NCBI GenBank assembly: GCA_012728565.1
Contig: JAAYEV010000228.1
Span: 1 to 51,161, forward strand
Source: Clostridiales bacterium
GTDB taxonomy: Bacteria; Bacillota; Clostridia; Ch29
Length of the DNA: 51,161 nucleotides
Direction: 5' to 3'
Shown: positions 1-8,654 of the stretch, piece after piece
How positions within the stretch are numbered: position 1 is the stretch's first letter
Layout: every line of letters begins with the position of its first letter
Translations under genes and position numbers: made by a program
Notes under the pieces: generated by a model
What the model was told of the DNA's origin: nothing
Databases searched by the model: none
The model's input: the letters and a program-made list of their open reading frames with translations, nothing else

Positions 1-347
1 AGTATCATGAAAAATGTGGGTAACAGCTGTGCCCACCATGGATTGCCCTGTGGAATTCTATTATCAACCTGGAGCGTTCCCGCCTGGATCTGGGGCATTA
101 TGAACTGGCTAAAGGTCTGAAGGTCGGGAACTGCGGACTGAAACTCGCTGCCGTCGTCCATTACTCCCGTTACCCTGTTTTACTCTTTGACCAGCGACTT
201 AACCCTTTCCTGTTCAAGCATTATTATTAGCTGGGAATACTCCAGTTTTTCAATCTCTTTGGTATTGGCTCCGTACATTTGAACTATGGCCACTATTATT
301 ATGAATATCAGTATATAAAAACTGGATCCACGGAAAAGTCTCGTCAA
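1..347 (-). pseudogene. ftsH: FtsH 5' fragment with in-frame stop
   Basis: This is the N-terminus of the membrane AAA+ zinc protease FtsH, running off the left edge. It starts at TTG 347 behind a GGGAGGG ribosome binding site. The first 55 codons give a membrane segment (FYILIFIIIVAIVQ) and the start of the extracytoplasmic domain. Codon 56 is TAA (180-182). The same frame then stays open to the window edge and reads as normal FtsH (GVMDDGSEF, later NPWWAQLLP). Position after hpt matches the tilS-hpt-ftsH order of Firmicutes. The TAA may be a real nonsense mutation or a sequence error; the protease domain lies outside the window. FtsH identity is secure, functional status is not. Confidence 0.8.
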
Positions 348-421
348 TAATAACCCTCCCTTCTGCTTGATTTAAGTCATGATAGCTATTTTAACACATC
401 CGCAAAAAAAACTCAAACCCT

Positions 422-979
422 TCAGCATACGCAGTTTTTGCTGTTGTTATACTCCTCAGGTTTCAGCACGCAAATTTCGGGCAGGTTTCTGAACCTCTCC
501 GCAAAGTCAAGGCCGTAGCCCACAACAAACTCGTCTTCAATTTCAAAACCCTTGTAGTCCACCTTCACGTCCGCCTTCCGCCTGTAGGGCTTGTCAAGAA
601 GAGTGCATATCTTGATGCTGTTTGCGCCCCTCGACTTAAGGTTCTCCATTAAATAGCACAAAGTCAGCCCGCTGTCTATGATATCTTCAACAATAAGCAC
701 GTCCATGCCCTCTATGCTGTTGTCCAGGTCTTTCAGTATCCGTACCACACCGGAAGTCTCGGTGGTGTTCCCATAGCTGGAAACGGCTATAAAATCCAGT
801 ATAAGAGGAACGTCAATGTTCTTTACCAGGTCGCCCAAAAATACCACCGCTCCCTTGAGCACTCCTACAATTACCAACTTTTTGCCCCGGTAATCCCTGG
901 ATATTTCCGCCGCCAACTCCTTCACCTTTTCCTGGATGCTTTTTTGGTCTATAAGGACCCGTTCAATACTATTTCTCAT
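422..979 (-). CDS. hpt: Hypoxanthine phosphoribosyltransferase
   Basis: Cytoplasmic purine salvage enzyme that converts hypoxanthine or guanine plus PRPP to IMP or GMP. The 185-aa length is normal for the family. The PRPP-binding loop is visible at residues 95-106 (VLIVEDIIDSGLT, with the acidic pair E98-D99), and the GVLKGA loop is at 39-44. It lies 18 bp after tilS and just before ftsH, the standard Firmicute order. In B. subtilis TilS and HprT are reported to interact in control of ftsH; that is family knowledge, not something seen here. Confidence 0.97.
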   Translation of the reverse strand: MRNSIERVLIDQKSIQEKVKELAAEISRDYRGKKLVIVGVLKGAVVFLGDLVKNIDVPLILDFIAVSSYGNTTETSGVVRILKDLDNSIEGMDVLIVEDIIDSGLTLCYLMENLKSRGANSIKICTLLDKPYRRKADVKVDYKGFEIEDEFVVGYGLDFAERFRNLPEICVLKPEEYNNSKNCVC

Positions 980-997
980 GCTAGTATTCCTCCCCGG

Positions 998-2398
998 CTA
1001 AAATTGTCGGAATTCCAGTCCAAGTACCTGCCTGGTATCCGCTGTCACTTTATATTTTTCATCAATCCTGTACCCGGCTATCCAGATTATATCCCGGCCG
1101 CTCCTGACAATAGGTACCAGGTCCCGCTTGTTTCTTGGCACCTTTTGGTCTATGAAAAAGTCCTTAAGCTTTTTTGTCCCGGCCATGCCCAGCGGGTTAA
1201 ACCTGTCCCCTTTTTTTCGACCCGTAACCACAAGATTCCTGCCGGTTTTTGCTAAATCCAGGAACGCCCGGCGGTCATCAGCGGTGTTTCTTTCCCTTTT
1301 GTAATCCTCCATGCTAAAAATCTTCGCCTCTATAACGCCGTCGGCTTCATGTATGCTTGTGCTGCCGGGAACGGCAAGCCGGTAGGTTTCTTCTATTCCG
1401 CCTGCTGGGTGCGGCTGCCTGGCTACGAAAAACCGACCGTATTCCACGCCCGCCACGATGCCCCGCGGAAGGTTTATTCTTTTTCCTGTTTCGCCCTTTT
1501 CCAGCAAGGCATACAGCTTTTCTATATGCACAAGCTCCAGGTTGTTTGCATCTCCCAGCAGGTGCTCCACCGCCATGCGCAGGACCCGCCAAAGGACTGC
1601 GGTGTGGAGTTCAAGGAGCTTTTCAGCGCTAAACTCAAGCCTCCCTGTACCCTGTTCCTCCGCCAGACGGCTGAATTCATCCCGGGCGGCGCCTGAAATA
1701 AAGTCGTTTTCCCATCTTAGTACCCGGGCGGCCCCCAATACCGCCCGGTCTATGTTGCTGTTATAGTTATCCCTTAAATAGGGCAAAAGCTCCAGCCTGA
1801 TCCTGTTCCTGAAATACACCGGTGATAAATTGGTTTTATCGGTAACCGGGTTTAACCGGTGTTCCTTGCAGTACTCTTCAATCATGGGCCTTGGCACCTC
1901 TAAAAGCGGCCTTATTATGGTTTCCCTCACCGGTTTTATGCCCCCAAGGCCCTCCACTCCGGCACCCCTAATCAGCCGCATGAGCACCGTCTCCACCTGG
2001 TCATCCCGGTTGTGGGCCACTGCTATCTTGTTGAAACCCTCCCCTTGCATCACCCGGTTGAAAAGGTCGTACCTGGCCCTTCTGCCCGCCTGCTCGGGGG
2101 AAAGGCCCTCCCGTGCAGCCATGCGGGGAACGTCTTCGCATTCCACGATGCAGCGTATACCCCTTTCCCGGCAGAAGGCTTGCACATACTTGGCATCCTC
2201 CTCCGCATCACCGGGACGGAACTTATGGTTCAGATGGGCACATACAAGCCGTATATTGTAGTGCTCCTTGAACCGGTAAAGCAGGTGAACCAGCGCAGTG
2301 GAATCCGGGCCCCCCGAAAAACCCACTACTATGCCATCCCCGCTTTGTATCATACCGTATTCATTTATGGTATTATGGAAAATATCCTCTATTTTCAA
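998..2398 (-). CDS. tilS: tRNA(Ile)-lysidine synthase TilS
   Basis: TilS modifies the wobble cytidine of the CAU anticodon of tRNA-Ile2 to lysidine, using ATP and lysine, so that AUA is read as isoleucine. The N-terminal PP-loop motif SGGPDS is at residues 28-33. The linker and C-terminal TilS_C domain follow (GRKKGDRFNP and the KKLKDFFID segment near the end). The 466-aa length is typical. It sits 18 bp downstream of the yabT kinase gene and 18 bp before hpt, so it is probably co-transcribed with both. Essential in most bacteria. Confidence 0.96.
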   Translation of the reverse strand: MKIEDIFHNTINEYGMIQSGDGIVVGFSGGPDSTALVHLLYRFKEHYNIRLVCAHLNHKFRPGDAEEDAKYVQAFCRERGIRCIVECEDVPRMAAREGLSPEQAGRRARYDLFNRVMQGEGFNKIAVAHNRDDQVETVLMRLIRGAGVEGLGGIKPVRETIIRPLLEVPRPMIEEYCKEHRLNPVTDKTNLSPVYFRNRIRLELLPYLRDNYNSNIDRAVLGAARVLRWENDFISGAARDEFSRLAEEQGTGRLEFSAEKLLELHTAVLWRVLRMAVEHLLGDANNLELVHIEKLYALLEKGETGKRINLPRGIVAGVEYGRFFVARQPHPAGGIEETYRLAVPGSTSIHEADGVIEAKIFSMEDYKRERNTADDRRAFLDLAKTGRNLVVTGRKKGDRFNPLGMAGTKKLKDFFIDQKVPRNKRDLVPIVRSGRDIIWIAGYRIDEKYKVTADTRQVLGLEFRQF

Positions 2399-2416
2399 AT
2401 ATATCCCTTCCCCGGG

Positions 2417-3310
2417 TCAAAGTATAACCGCAATCACCATTATGAAAAAGGCTATGGATGCCAATAGTGCCAGGTTTATAGCCACATCCAGCCTTTGCCG
2501 GCGGCGCTGCTTTCCGCCGGGTATAAGGTCCGCCGTGTTACTCAAGCTGTTAATAAGGTCCTCAAGGCTTTGACAGTCCTTTTTCAGCCCTTTTATTATA
2601 ACCTTTTTTAGCCCTTTACTCAATTGGGATTTGTCAATGGTATCCAAAAGGGCGTCAAAGCCCATGCCGGTATCCCGAAGCCCGCCCAAGAGCATTTCCG
2701 CAAGCATCATCAATATGGCAAACCCCTGGTATCCCTCGTCGGCAGTCCTTTGTCCCCGGCCCCAGCTTGCCCTGTCAAAGGCCGGGGTAAACTGGACCAC
2801 CGCTTCTCCCTCTTTGACTGCGCCCCCGAAGTCCACCAGGCACAGGCCGCCGCCCCTTTTGTCAAGCACCAGGTTCTCCGGCTTTATATCGCAGTAGAAC
2901 ACGCCCCGCCGGTTAAGCCAAAGGCAAATCCCGGCAGTAACGGCGGCTATCTTCACCAGCGTTTTGGGCTGCATTCTTTTTGCCTCGCATACCCTTTTCA
3001 AGTTTTCGCCTTCAAAATAGGTCATTACAAAAAAGTAACAGTTTATGCCGCCTACCCTGCAGTCGTCCCTGTACAAGACCGCCGGTATATTGTCCATAGG
3101 GCCAAGCCTTGCCAGAATCCGGTATTCCCTGTCTATTCCCGCCATGTCTGTGCTCAGCTTAAGCGCATACCTGTCCCCGCCGGGGATGTCCTCAACCAGG
3201 TACACCCTCGCCGTGCCGCCGCTGCCCAAGAGGGCAATAACCCGGTATTCGCCGCCGTACCACCGGCCCCTTATCACCGTACCCGGCTCTATATTTATCC
3301 TCTTTATCAT
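2417..3310 (-). CDS. yabT: Membrane-anchored Ser/Thr protein kinase (YabT-type)
   Basis: Hanks-type kinase of 297 aa. The glycine-rich loop is at residues 28-35 (LLGSGGTA), the ATP lysine is in ALKLS (K51), the catalytic loop is CDIKPEN (D141, N146; Cys replaces the usual Arg before Asp), and the metal-binding DFG is at 160-162. A single C-terminal hydrophobic segment (about 277-297) follows a basic stretch, placing the kinase in the cytoplasm. There are no PASTA repeats, as in B. subtilis YabT (PrkD), which acts in sporulation on DNA-associated targets. The ribosome binding site GGGAGGG supports the ATG at 3310. Neighbours yabS and tilS match the B. subtilis order. An intrinsic terminator lies immediately upstream. 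Confidence 0.9.
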   Translation of the reverse strand: MIKRINIEPGTVIRGRWYGGEYRVIALLGSGGTARVYLVEDIPGGDRYALKLSTDMAGIDREYRILARLGPMDNIPAVLYRDDCRVGGINCYFFVMTYFEGENLKRVCEAKRMQPKTLVKIAAVTAGICLWLNRRGVFYCDIKPENLVLDKRGGGLCLVDFGGAVKEGEAVVQFTPAFDRASWGRGQRTADEGYQGFAILMMLAEMLLGGLRDTGMGFDALLDTIDKSQLSKGLKKVIIKGLKKDCQSLEDLINSLSNTADLIPGGKQRRRQRLDVAINLALLASIAFFIMVIAVIL

Positions 3311-3330
3311 ATGTATACCCTCCCATAAGC

Positions 3331-3356
3331 AAAAAAAAGCAGCTCCAAGCTGCTCC
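3331..3356 (-). terminator. Internal terminator/attenuator between yabS and yabT
   Basis: On the minus strand an AGCAGC-TTGGA-GCTGCT hairpin is followed by a run of eight T, lying between the end of yabS and the yabT ribosome binding site. It should lower read-through from spoIIE-yabS into yabT-tilS-hpt-ftsH. Confidence 0.8.
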
Positions 3357-3400
3357 CGGCGTTAAAAGTTTCATGTTGGCGGGCGGATAGGCCTGTTTTT

Positions 3401-4186
3401 TTATAGGATAAAAGGATTTTCATTTCCACCCTGCGGCAGGTGTTCACCGGCTTCAATCTGCCGCTGAGCAATCATTTCCGCCGGATACAAACCCAGGTTA
3501 TCCTCTTCAAAAAGCCGGGAGGAAAGCATAATGCCCGCGTAGGTGGGCGTCGGCCCTCCGGCCTTTATTCCCTCAAGCTTTACAGCCAGTTCTTCAAAAT
3601 TGTCGGTAAAGGTGCTTACCACCCTGCTGTCCCTTCCGTCTCCCCCGGGGAAGGCCACCATCCCAAGATATGACCTACCCTTCCTGGCTTTAAGGGATAT
3701 CAGCAGGTCCTGTATACTGTTTTTTGCCGTTCTTATTTTGTTTTTCATACTGCCGCTGCAGTCCAGCGCCACAACGCATTTTAGGTCCACCTCGTCCCCC
3801 AGCCTTTGTATGTATTCAAGTACTCTAGCCCTGGAGTCCGGCGGGATATCCTCCATCGAGCAGCCGGTTATTTTTTGCAGCTGACGGCTTACCGCCCTTT
3901 CTATTGTCATCTGGATTGACTGCCTTGTGACCATCTGGACCGAATAGCCAAGCCGGGGCAGGGGTATGATATCGCAAATACCGCCGCCGGCCCTTGCTAT
4001 ACCGTCCAGTTCCACAAAGGGCTCCTCCGCCCCGTCGCTGTCGGTTATGCCTATAGTGTTAACTATAATCCCCTTCCTGTGGGCGATTCGGGCGGCCCCG
4101 GCGGGGCTGTCCCCTATATTCGACCTGCCGTCGGTTATTACTATTATCTCCCTAAGCTGCATTGGCGTTTTTAATTTCCCATCCAT
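3401..4186 (-). CDS. yabS: VWA-domain protein YabS
   Basis: A 261-aa protein matching the YabS family found beside spoIIE. It holds a C-terminal-like half of a von Willebrand A fold first (IVITDGRSNIG near residue 16), then a segment with a MIDAS metal site (DCSGSM near residue 143) and a GGPTPT loop near 212. No signal peptide or membrane segment is seen, so it is probably cytoplasmic. The start ATG at 4186 follows GGGGTGG and sits 15 bp after the spoIIE stop, suggesting one transcript from the spoIIE promoter. The molecular role is not established; its place between spoIIE and the YabT kinase suggests a sporulation link. Confidence 0.85.
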   Translation of the reverse strand: MDGKLKTPMQLREIIVITDGRSNIGDSPAGAARIAHRKGIIVNTIGITDSDGAEEPFVELDGIARAGGGICDIIPLPRLGYSVQMVTRQSIQMTIERAVSRQLQKITGCSMEDIPPDSRARVLEYIQRLGDEVDLKCVVALDCSGSMKNKIRTAKNSIQDLLISLKARKGRSYLGMVAFPGGDGRDSRVVSTFTDNFEELAVKLEGIKAGGPTPTYAGIMLSSRLFEEDNLGLYPAEMIAQRQIEAGEHLPQGGNENPFIL

Positions 4187-4201
4187 TTTCCTACCACCCC
4201 G

Positions 4202-6553
4202 CTACCTGTTCTCCCAAACCTTTGAGACAATAACCGTCATATCATCCCTGGCCTGTCCATTATAGTATTCCAAGGCCCTTTCAAAAATAATACGGGCAAG
4301 CTCCTTAGGATTCCGACTGCCGGTTTCTCTTAAAAGGTCCGCTATCCACTCTTGCTTTCCCTTGCCGCCCTGTGCATCCATAATGCCGTCGGTAACCATT
4401 ATTATAAAATCGTCCCCGTTCACCGACAGCTTTTTGGTATGGAACTCTATACTGTCTATTATGCCCATCGGCAGCGAAGAGGAGGCTATTATTTTTACCT
4501 CTTCCCCCCGCTTTATGTATGTCGGCGGGGCCCCTATCTTTATCGCCCTGGCTTCCCCGGTATACAGGTCTATTATTACCACGTCAAGGGTGGAAAAACT
4601 GTCCCCCGGGGACTTCAGCATTAGAATTGAGTTAATGGTCCTTACCGCCATATCGTGGTCATACCCTACCTCCAGCAGCTGTTCCAGCATGTTTACGGCG
4701 GTCGAGCTTTCCATTGACGCCTGTTCACCGGTGCCCATACCATCCGAAAGGGCAATCAGGTATTGATTGTCCCTCAGCTCCGCGAAGGTATAATTGTCAC
4801 CGCTTACCTGGCTGTCCGCCTTGGGTGCCGTGCAAACCTCGGTGACAACATTGAATTTTCTGGCTTCCACCAGCTTCAGCGAACACATCCCGTTCCTAAT
4901 GCTGCATACATACCCCGGCTTGCCAAACTTTTTCCCGGTAACCGCCGAAACCACCGGTACCACTTTTTTGACACACTCCCTGCACCCGTAGCAGGATTTT
5001 TTGTCCAGGTACACCTCCAATCCCTTTCCGGGTTTTTCCAGCACGCTTACCCGGGACACCCCTATCCCCTGCCGGCTGAGCCCCTTTGATATGCTTTTTT
5101 CCAGCTTTTCGTTGAAGGAATACTTGATATCAATCTCCCCGGCAAGGTTTTTTATAACATCCGACATGCCCTGCAGCTGCTGGGATACAAGGTTCCTGCA
5201 GTCCTCCATCCTGTTCTGCCACCTGTAATTTATCCGGAAAAGGTCAAAAAGGTAGTTTACCGCCTCAAGAAGTTTGTCCGGCTTGATGCACTTCTTTCTA
5301 AGGGACGGCGGCATGTGTTTTAATTCCACCCGCCCCTTTTCTTCGGCTGTACCAAGCAGCTCGAACACCGACTGGTATGTCATGTAAAACTCTTTTTCCC
5401 AGCAGGTCCTGTAGAAACTACAGTCCCTGCATACCCTTTGGCATACGCCGTCATACAATTTGTTCAAGCCTGAACCGCCCAGGAAGTCCTCTTTGAAGGA
5501 CACATCTTCGAAGGTGGCGGACAGCTGGCTGAATACACCGGCCAGCTCTTTAAGCCTTACCGAGATAAACTCCTGCGCCTTTGCCTCGTAGGGCACCGGC
5601 CCCGCCATCCCTCCCCATTCCCTTTCCATTACACGGGATAAGCCCTCCAGGGCTTTGCCGGGTATCAGCGCCAGGACGAATGATGCGGCCAGCATTTCCT
5701 CCATGTTGATAACCGGCATCGCACCACCGCCTATATAAAAATTCAAAATGGAGCTGCCTATAATAAAGCCCAGTATGCTTCCCGGCCTGCCCAGTTCCCG
5801 GAAGGTGCCGGATAAAAGCCCCGCAAAGGAAAATACTCCAACCATCGCCGCCGCCCGGGTGGTCATAAGTCCCGAGGTAATGCCCAGCAGCGCCCCCGCT
5901 GCACTTCCTGCGGCGGCACCGCCGCCGTATGCGGCGGCCATTATCGCCGCGGCCGTCGCCACGGTTTTTATCGAAATGTGCCAAATCCGCAGGGCGCCCA
6001 CGCCGCTTACCGCGATTGCCATGGTGACCGCCGCGCATATGGCCTGTTCCCTGGATATGTAATCGCTTTCGTAAAACGGGAAAAGCTCGAAGGCATAATC
6101 GAATATGTATACCAGGATGCCCGCCGCCAGCGCCTCAAACCCCGCCGCGAATACGTCCATCGGCGCGTATCCCCCGGTAAGATACATCCAATAAGCTGAA
6201 GTACCCATCATTGAAAAAAGGGCCGCAAAGGACGCCATCCGCCGGTCCGGCGCCTTTTTCCTTCCGAATAGGCGAAGCATTAAAAAGATGAGCCCCATCG
6301 CTGCTATATACCTGTAAGATTCTATAAGTCCCACGGTGCTGACAGTGCCCGCCGCCACCGAGAGGAATACCGGCACCGCCATACACCGGTTTAATAAAGC
6401 CGCACCGAAAAAAGCCGTGCCAAAGGGCATTGCGCCTTCCAGCACAAAGGCCCTGGACAGCAGAAATCCCAAAAGGTTTACCATCAGCATACCCTTAACA
6501 AGAACCGCATTCCCCGATGAAGAATATACAAAGGAAGCCTGTCCCTTATCCAT
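4202..6553 (-). CDS. spoIIE: Stage II sporulation protein E (PP2C phosphatase)
   Basis: SpoIIE is the polytopic membrane phosphatase that dephosphorylates SpoIIAA, releasing sigma-F in the forespore, and that binds FtsZ at the polar septum. Its 783 aa show an N-terminal block of about ten hydrophobic segments (roughly 1-330), a central cysteine-containing regulatory region (CRDCSFYRTC, then CYGCRECVKK), and a C-terminal PP2C domain with metal-binding aspartates (SDGMGTGEQ near 600; VTDGIMDAQ; RDDMTVIV near the end). The start follows a GGGGGT ribosome binding site. The upstream promoter has the 21-bp spacing typical of Spo0A-activated promoters. Confidence 0.97.
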   Translation of the reverse strand: MDKGQASFVYSSSGNAVLVKGMLMVNLLGFLLSRAFVLEGAMPFGTAFFGAALLNRCMAVPVFLSVAAGTVSTVGLIESYRYIAAMGLIFLMLRLFGRKKAPDRRMASFAALFSMMGTSAYWMYLTGGYAPMDVFAAGFEALAAGILVYIFDYAFELFPFYESDYISREQAICAAVTMAIAVSGVGALRIWHISIKTVATAAAIMAAAYGGGAAAGSAAGALLGITSGLMTTRAAAMVGVFSFAGLLSGTFRELGRPGSILGFIIGSSILNFYIGGGAMPVINMEEMLAASFVLALIPGKALEGLSRVMEREWGGMAGPVPYEAKAQEFISVRLKELAGVFSQLSATFEDVSFKEDFLGGSGLNKLYDGVCQRVCRDCSFYRTCWEKEFYMTYQSVFELLGTAEEKGRVELKHMPPSLRKKCIKPDKLLEAVNYLFDLFRINYRWQNRMEDCRNLVSQQLQGMSDVIKNLAGEIDIKYSFNEKLEKSISKGLSRQGIGVSRVSVLEKPGKGLEVYLDKKSCYGCRECVKKVVPVVSAVTGKKFGKPGYVCSIRNGMCSLKLVEARKFNVVTEVCTAPKADSQVSGDNYTFAELRDNQYLIALSDGMGTGEQASMESSTAVNMLEQLLEVGYDHDMAVRTINSILMLKSPGDSFSTLDVVIIDLYTGEARAIKIGAPPTYIKRGEEVKIIASSSLPMGIIDSIEFHTKKLSVNGDDFIIMVTDGIMDAQGGKGKQEWIADLLRETGSRNPKELARIIFERALEYYNGQARDDMTVIVSKVWENR

Positions 6554-6616
6554 TCAAATACCCCCAACTGTTTTTTGGAAATGACCTGCCCTGTGCATAG
6601 CGAAATCGGTTACTCA

Positions 6617-6649
6617 ATTATAGCAGAGCCCGCGTCAACTTTTTGTCAA
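6617..6649 (-). promoter_or_regulatory. spoIIE promoter, 21-bp spacing (Spo0A type)
   Basis: On the minus strand TTGACA (6644-6649) and TATAAT (6617-6622) are separated by 21 bp rather than 17. Near-consensus boxes with this over-long spacing are the known design of the Spo0A~P-dependent spoIIE and spoIIG promoters of B. subtilis. The -35 overlaps a TTTTGTCAA sequence resembling a 0A box. Regulation by Spo0A is inferred. Confidence 0.8.
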
Positions 6650-6752
6650 TCTTTGGTATCAGAAAGGCAAAAGTGTATGACAAGTTGGACAGCCTTTGCG
6701 ACATATGTATCCCGAGATTCAACAAAAGCCGCTGTGATTGAATGGAAGGAAT

Positions 6753-6780
6753 AAAAAAAGGAGATACCAATGTATCTCCT
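6753..6780 (-). terminator. Terminator after the tRNA cluster
   Basis: A perfect 9-bp hairpin (AGGAGATAC / GTATCTCCT, 4-nt loop) followed by six T on the minus strand, 3 bp past tRNA-Val. It separates the tRNA operon from the spoIIE promoter. Confidence 0.92.
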
Positions 6781-6782
6781 AT

Positions 6783-6858
6783 TGGTGGGCACAACTGGGC
6801 TCGAACCAGTGACCCCCTGCTTGTAAGGCAGGTGCTCTCCCAACTGAGCTATGCGCCC
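6783..6858 (-). tRNA. tRNA-Val (TAC)
   Basis: A cloverleaf with acceptor stem GGGCGCA/TGTGCCC, anticodon stem CCTGC/GCAGG and loop CTTACAA, giving anticodon TAC. The T-arm has GGTTCGAGCC and CCA is encoded. It is the last of four tRNAs in one minus-strand cluster. Confidence 0.96.
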
Positions 6859-6861
6859 GCA

Positions 6862-6936
6862 TGGTGACCCCTAGGGGACTCGAACCCCTGTTACCGCCGT
6901 GAAAGGGCGGTGTCTTAACCGCTTGACCAAGGGGCC
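6862..6936 (-). tRNA. tRNA-Glu (TTC)
   Basis: Acceptor stem GGCCCCT/AGGGGTC, anticodon stem CCGCC/GGCGG with loop CTTTCAC (anticodon TTC), T-loop GGGTTCGAGTCCC, and encoded CCA. It lies 3 bp from tRNA-Val. Confidence 0.96.
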
Positions 6937-6943
6937 ACGGTAA

Positions 6944-7020
6944 TGGTAGCGGCGAACGGATTTGAACCGCTGACACTGCGGGTATGAACCGCATGCTCTA
7001 GCCACCTGAGCTACGCCGCC
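6944..7020 (-). tRNA. Elongator tRNA-Met (CAT)
   Basis: Anticodon stem TGCGG/CCGCA with loop TTCATAC (anticodon CAT). The acceptor GGCGGCG/CGCCGCT starts with a G-U pair and CCA is encoded. The sequence resembles elongator Met rather than initiator or tRNA-Ile2, because it lacks the C1-A72 mismatch and the initiator CGCGGGG start. Confidence 0.93.
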
Positions 7021-7023
7021 CGA

Positions 7024-7100
<77 letters not shown>

Positions 7101-7128
7101 TCAATTATTTATACCGACGACAAGTTTT

Positions 7129-7157
7129 ATTATATAATATATATTATTTACCGTCAA
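7129..7157 (-). promoter_or_regulatory. tRNA operon promoter (sigma-A)
   Basis: TTGACG (7152-7157) and TATAAT (7129-7134) with an exact 17-bp AT-rich spacer on the minus strand, about 30 bp before initiator tRNA-Met. The -35 overlaps the stop codon of the upstream ppx gene. Confidence 0.88.
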
Positions 7158-8107
7158 CCCTTTTGTGTAGGAATCCCGCCGGTATTTTGATGAAGCCTAA
7201 TAAAATTCTGGTAAATGACACCCTGCAGGCCGTCCCATTCGCTTACGGTAATACGCTCAAAACCCCAGTGCTCCATCAGGCATTTAAGTATTATGGTTCC
7301 GGCATTTATTATATCCGCCCTTCCGGGATGAAGCCCGGGTATTTTCCGTTTCTTGCTTATATCCAGCAGCGCCAGTTTTTCAAGTATACATTTTACTTCG
7401 CTCAATGTCAACACAAAATTGTGAACTTTATCCGAGTCGTAGCGCTCCATGCCCTGGGCCACCGCCGCTAGGGTGGTTATGGTACCGCCTATGCCGATCA
7501 TTTTGCAGTCCCCCGCGGTTATATCCTTTGCATTTTTGGCCAACATATCCGTTACAAAATGTTCAATTTCCGAAGCTTCCGCCGGGGTTACAGGGTCGTT
7601 TCTCACGAACCTTTCGGTGAGCCTTACGGCGCCAATGTCCAGGCTTTTATAATTATTTATCCTAAGACCCATGCCTGTTACCAGTTCGGTGCTGCCTCCC
7701 CCGATATCCGCCAGGAAGGTGCATCCTTCACCGGCATCGCAGCCCAGCGCCGCGCCGACAAAACCAAGCTCCGCCTCCTGCTTTCCGTCCAGCACCCATG
7801 CCCTTATACCAAGCCGGCGGATTTCCCGTATAAGGTCCTCGCCGTTTGAAGCATCCCTTACTGCACTGGTAGCAACGGCCAGCACCTCATCGGCACCCAT
7901 GGAAATGGCTTTCTCCTTGAAGTCCCGGACCGCCCCAAGGGTTGCTTCCACCGCCCCGGGGGATAACACGCGGTTTGCGTCCACCCCTGCGCCCAGCCTG
8001 GTGGTTCTCAGGGTTTTGTAAAGGGGCTGTATATTTGCCTCATCCACCCGGGCCACCAGCAGTCTCACCGAATTGCTGCCCACGTCTATTACCGATACCC
8101 TTTTCAT
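7154..8107 (-). CDS. Ppx/GppA family phosphatase
   Basis: Sugar kinase/HSP70-fold exopolyphosphatase or pppGpp phosphohydrolase. It has 317 aa, so it is the short single-module form without the extra C-terminal HD-like region. Motifs are IDVGSNSVRL (7-16), TSAVRDA (80-86), KQEAEL with the likely catalytic Glu (109-114), and the phosphate-binding DIGGGSTEL (134-142). The start ATG at 8107 follows a GGAGGT site. It lies between the S1 protein gene and the tRNA cluster. Whether polyphosphate or pppGpp is the substrate cannot be read from sequence. Confidence 0.92.
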   Translation of the reverse strand: MKRVSVIDVGSNSVRLLVARVDEANIQPLYKTLRTTRLGAGVDANRVLSPGAVEATLGAVRDFKEKAISMGADEVLAVATSAVRDASNGEDLIREIRRLGIRAWVLDGKQEAELGFVGAALGCDAGEGCTFLADIGGGSTELVTGMGLRINNYKSLDIGAVRLTERFVRNDPVTPAEASEIEHFVTDMLAKNAKDITAGDCKMIGIGGTITTLAAVAQGMERYDSDKVHNFVLTLSEVKCILEKLALLDISKKRKIPGLHPGRADIINAGTIILKCLMEHWGFERITVSEWDGLQGVIYQNFIRLHQNTGGIPTQKG

Positions 8108-8157
8108 GGTATGGTACCTCCAACTTAATAAACCGCGCCCGCAGGCACGGCTGTTTA

Positions 8158-8577
8158 CTAATAGTCCCCTCTCCTAAAGCCTCCACCTCGTTTTGAATCC
8201 TGGCTTTTTTTGAGCTGCTGCTGTCTCTCGTCGCTGTCCCTCAGAAACTTTAACATGCGGTCTTCAAAGGACATGTTCTTTGACTTTTCCCGCCTTTCCG
8301 CCTCCCAGTCAATCTCAATGGGCCTTGTGGCTTTTTTCAATTGCATGCCAGTCTGCTTGAGGGATAAACTTATCTTGCCCTTACTGTCGATGGAGATTAC
8401 TTTAACTTTAACCTTATCCTTTTCTTTAAGATATTGTTTAATATCTTCCACATAATGGTCTGCAACTTCGGATATGTGCACAAGACCGGTTTTTCCTTCC
8501 GGCAGTTGAATGAAGGCCCCAAAACTGGCAATGCTGGTCACCGTTCCTTCAACTATGCTCCCTACCTGAAACGGCAT
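8158..8577 (-). CDS. yabR: S1 RNA-binding domain protein (YabR-like)
   Basis: A 139-aa cytoplasmic protein. Residues 1-75 form one S1 OB-fold domain (GSIVEGTVTSIASFGAFI, LVHISEVADHYV, KISLSLKQ). A basic, glycine-rich tail follows (DSKRGGGFRRGD). It corresponds to YabR, which lies after divIC in Firmicutes, and to the general-stress-13 type S1 proteins. Probable RNA or ribosome contact; no specific substrate is known. Confidence 0.88.
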   Translation of the reverse strand: MPFQVGSIVEGTVTSIASFGAFIQLPEGKTGLVHISEVADHYVEDIKQYLKEKDKVKVKVISIDSKGKISLSLKQTGMQLKKATRPIEIDWEAERREKSKNMSFEDRMLKFLRDSDERQQQLKKSQDSKRGGGFRRGDY

Positions 8578-8654
8578 AGGTCAAAAATTCCTCCTCTTGA
8601 GTTAATAAGCATTATAACAGCCTGTGATAATTATATATTATGCCCCTTGGTATG

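Noticed and set aside
944-1255. Plus-strand ORFs opposite tilS, mfd, spoIIE and similar genes
   Set aside because: They are opposite-strand shadows of conserved genes with no start signals of their own.
3401-4186. YabS as a truncated or rearranged VWA gene because the TDG half precedes the MIDAS half
   Set aside because: This order is normal for the YabS family next to spoIIE.
6944-7020. tRNA-Ile2 (CAT, lysidine-modified) instead of Met
   Set aside because: Acceptor and D-arm sequence match elongator tRNA-Met more closely; no direct support for the Ile2 identity.
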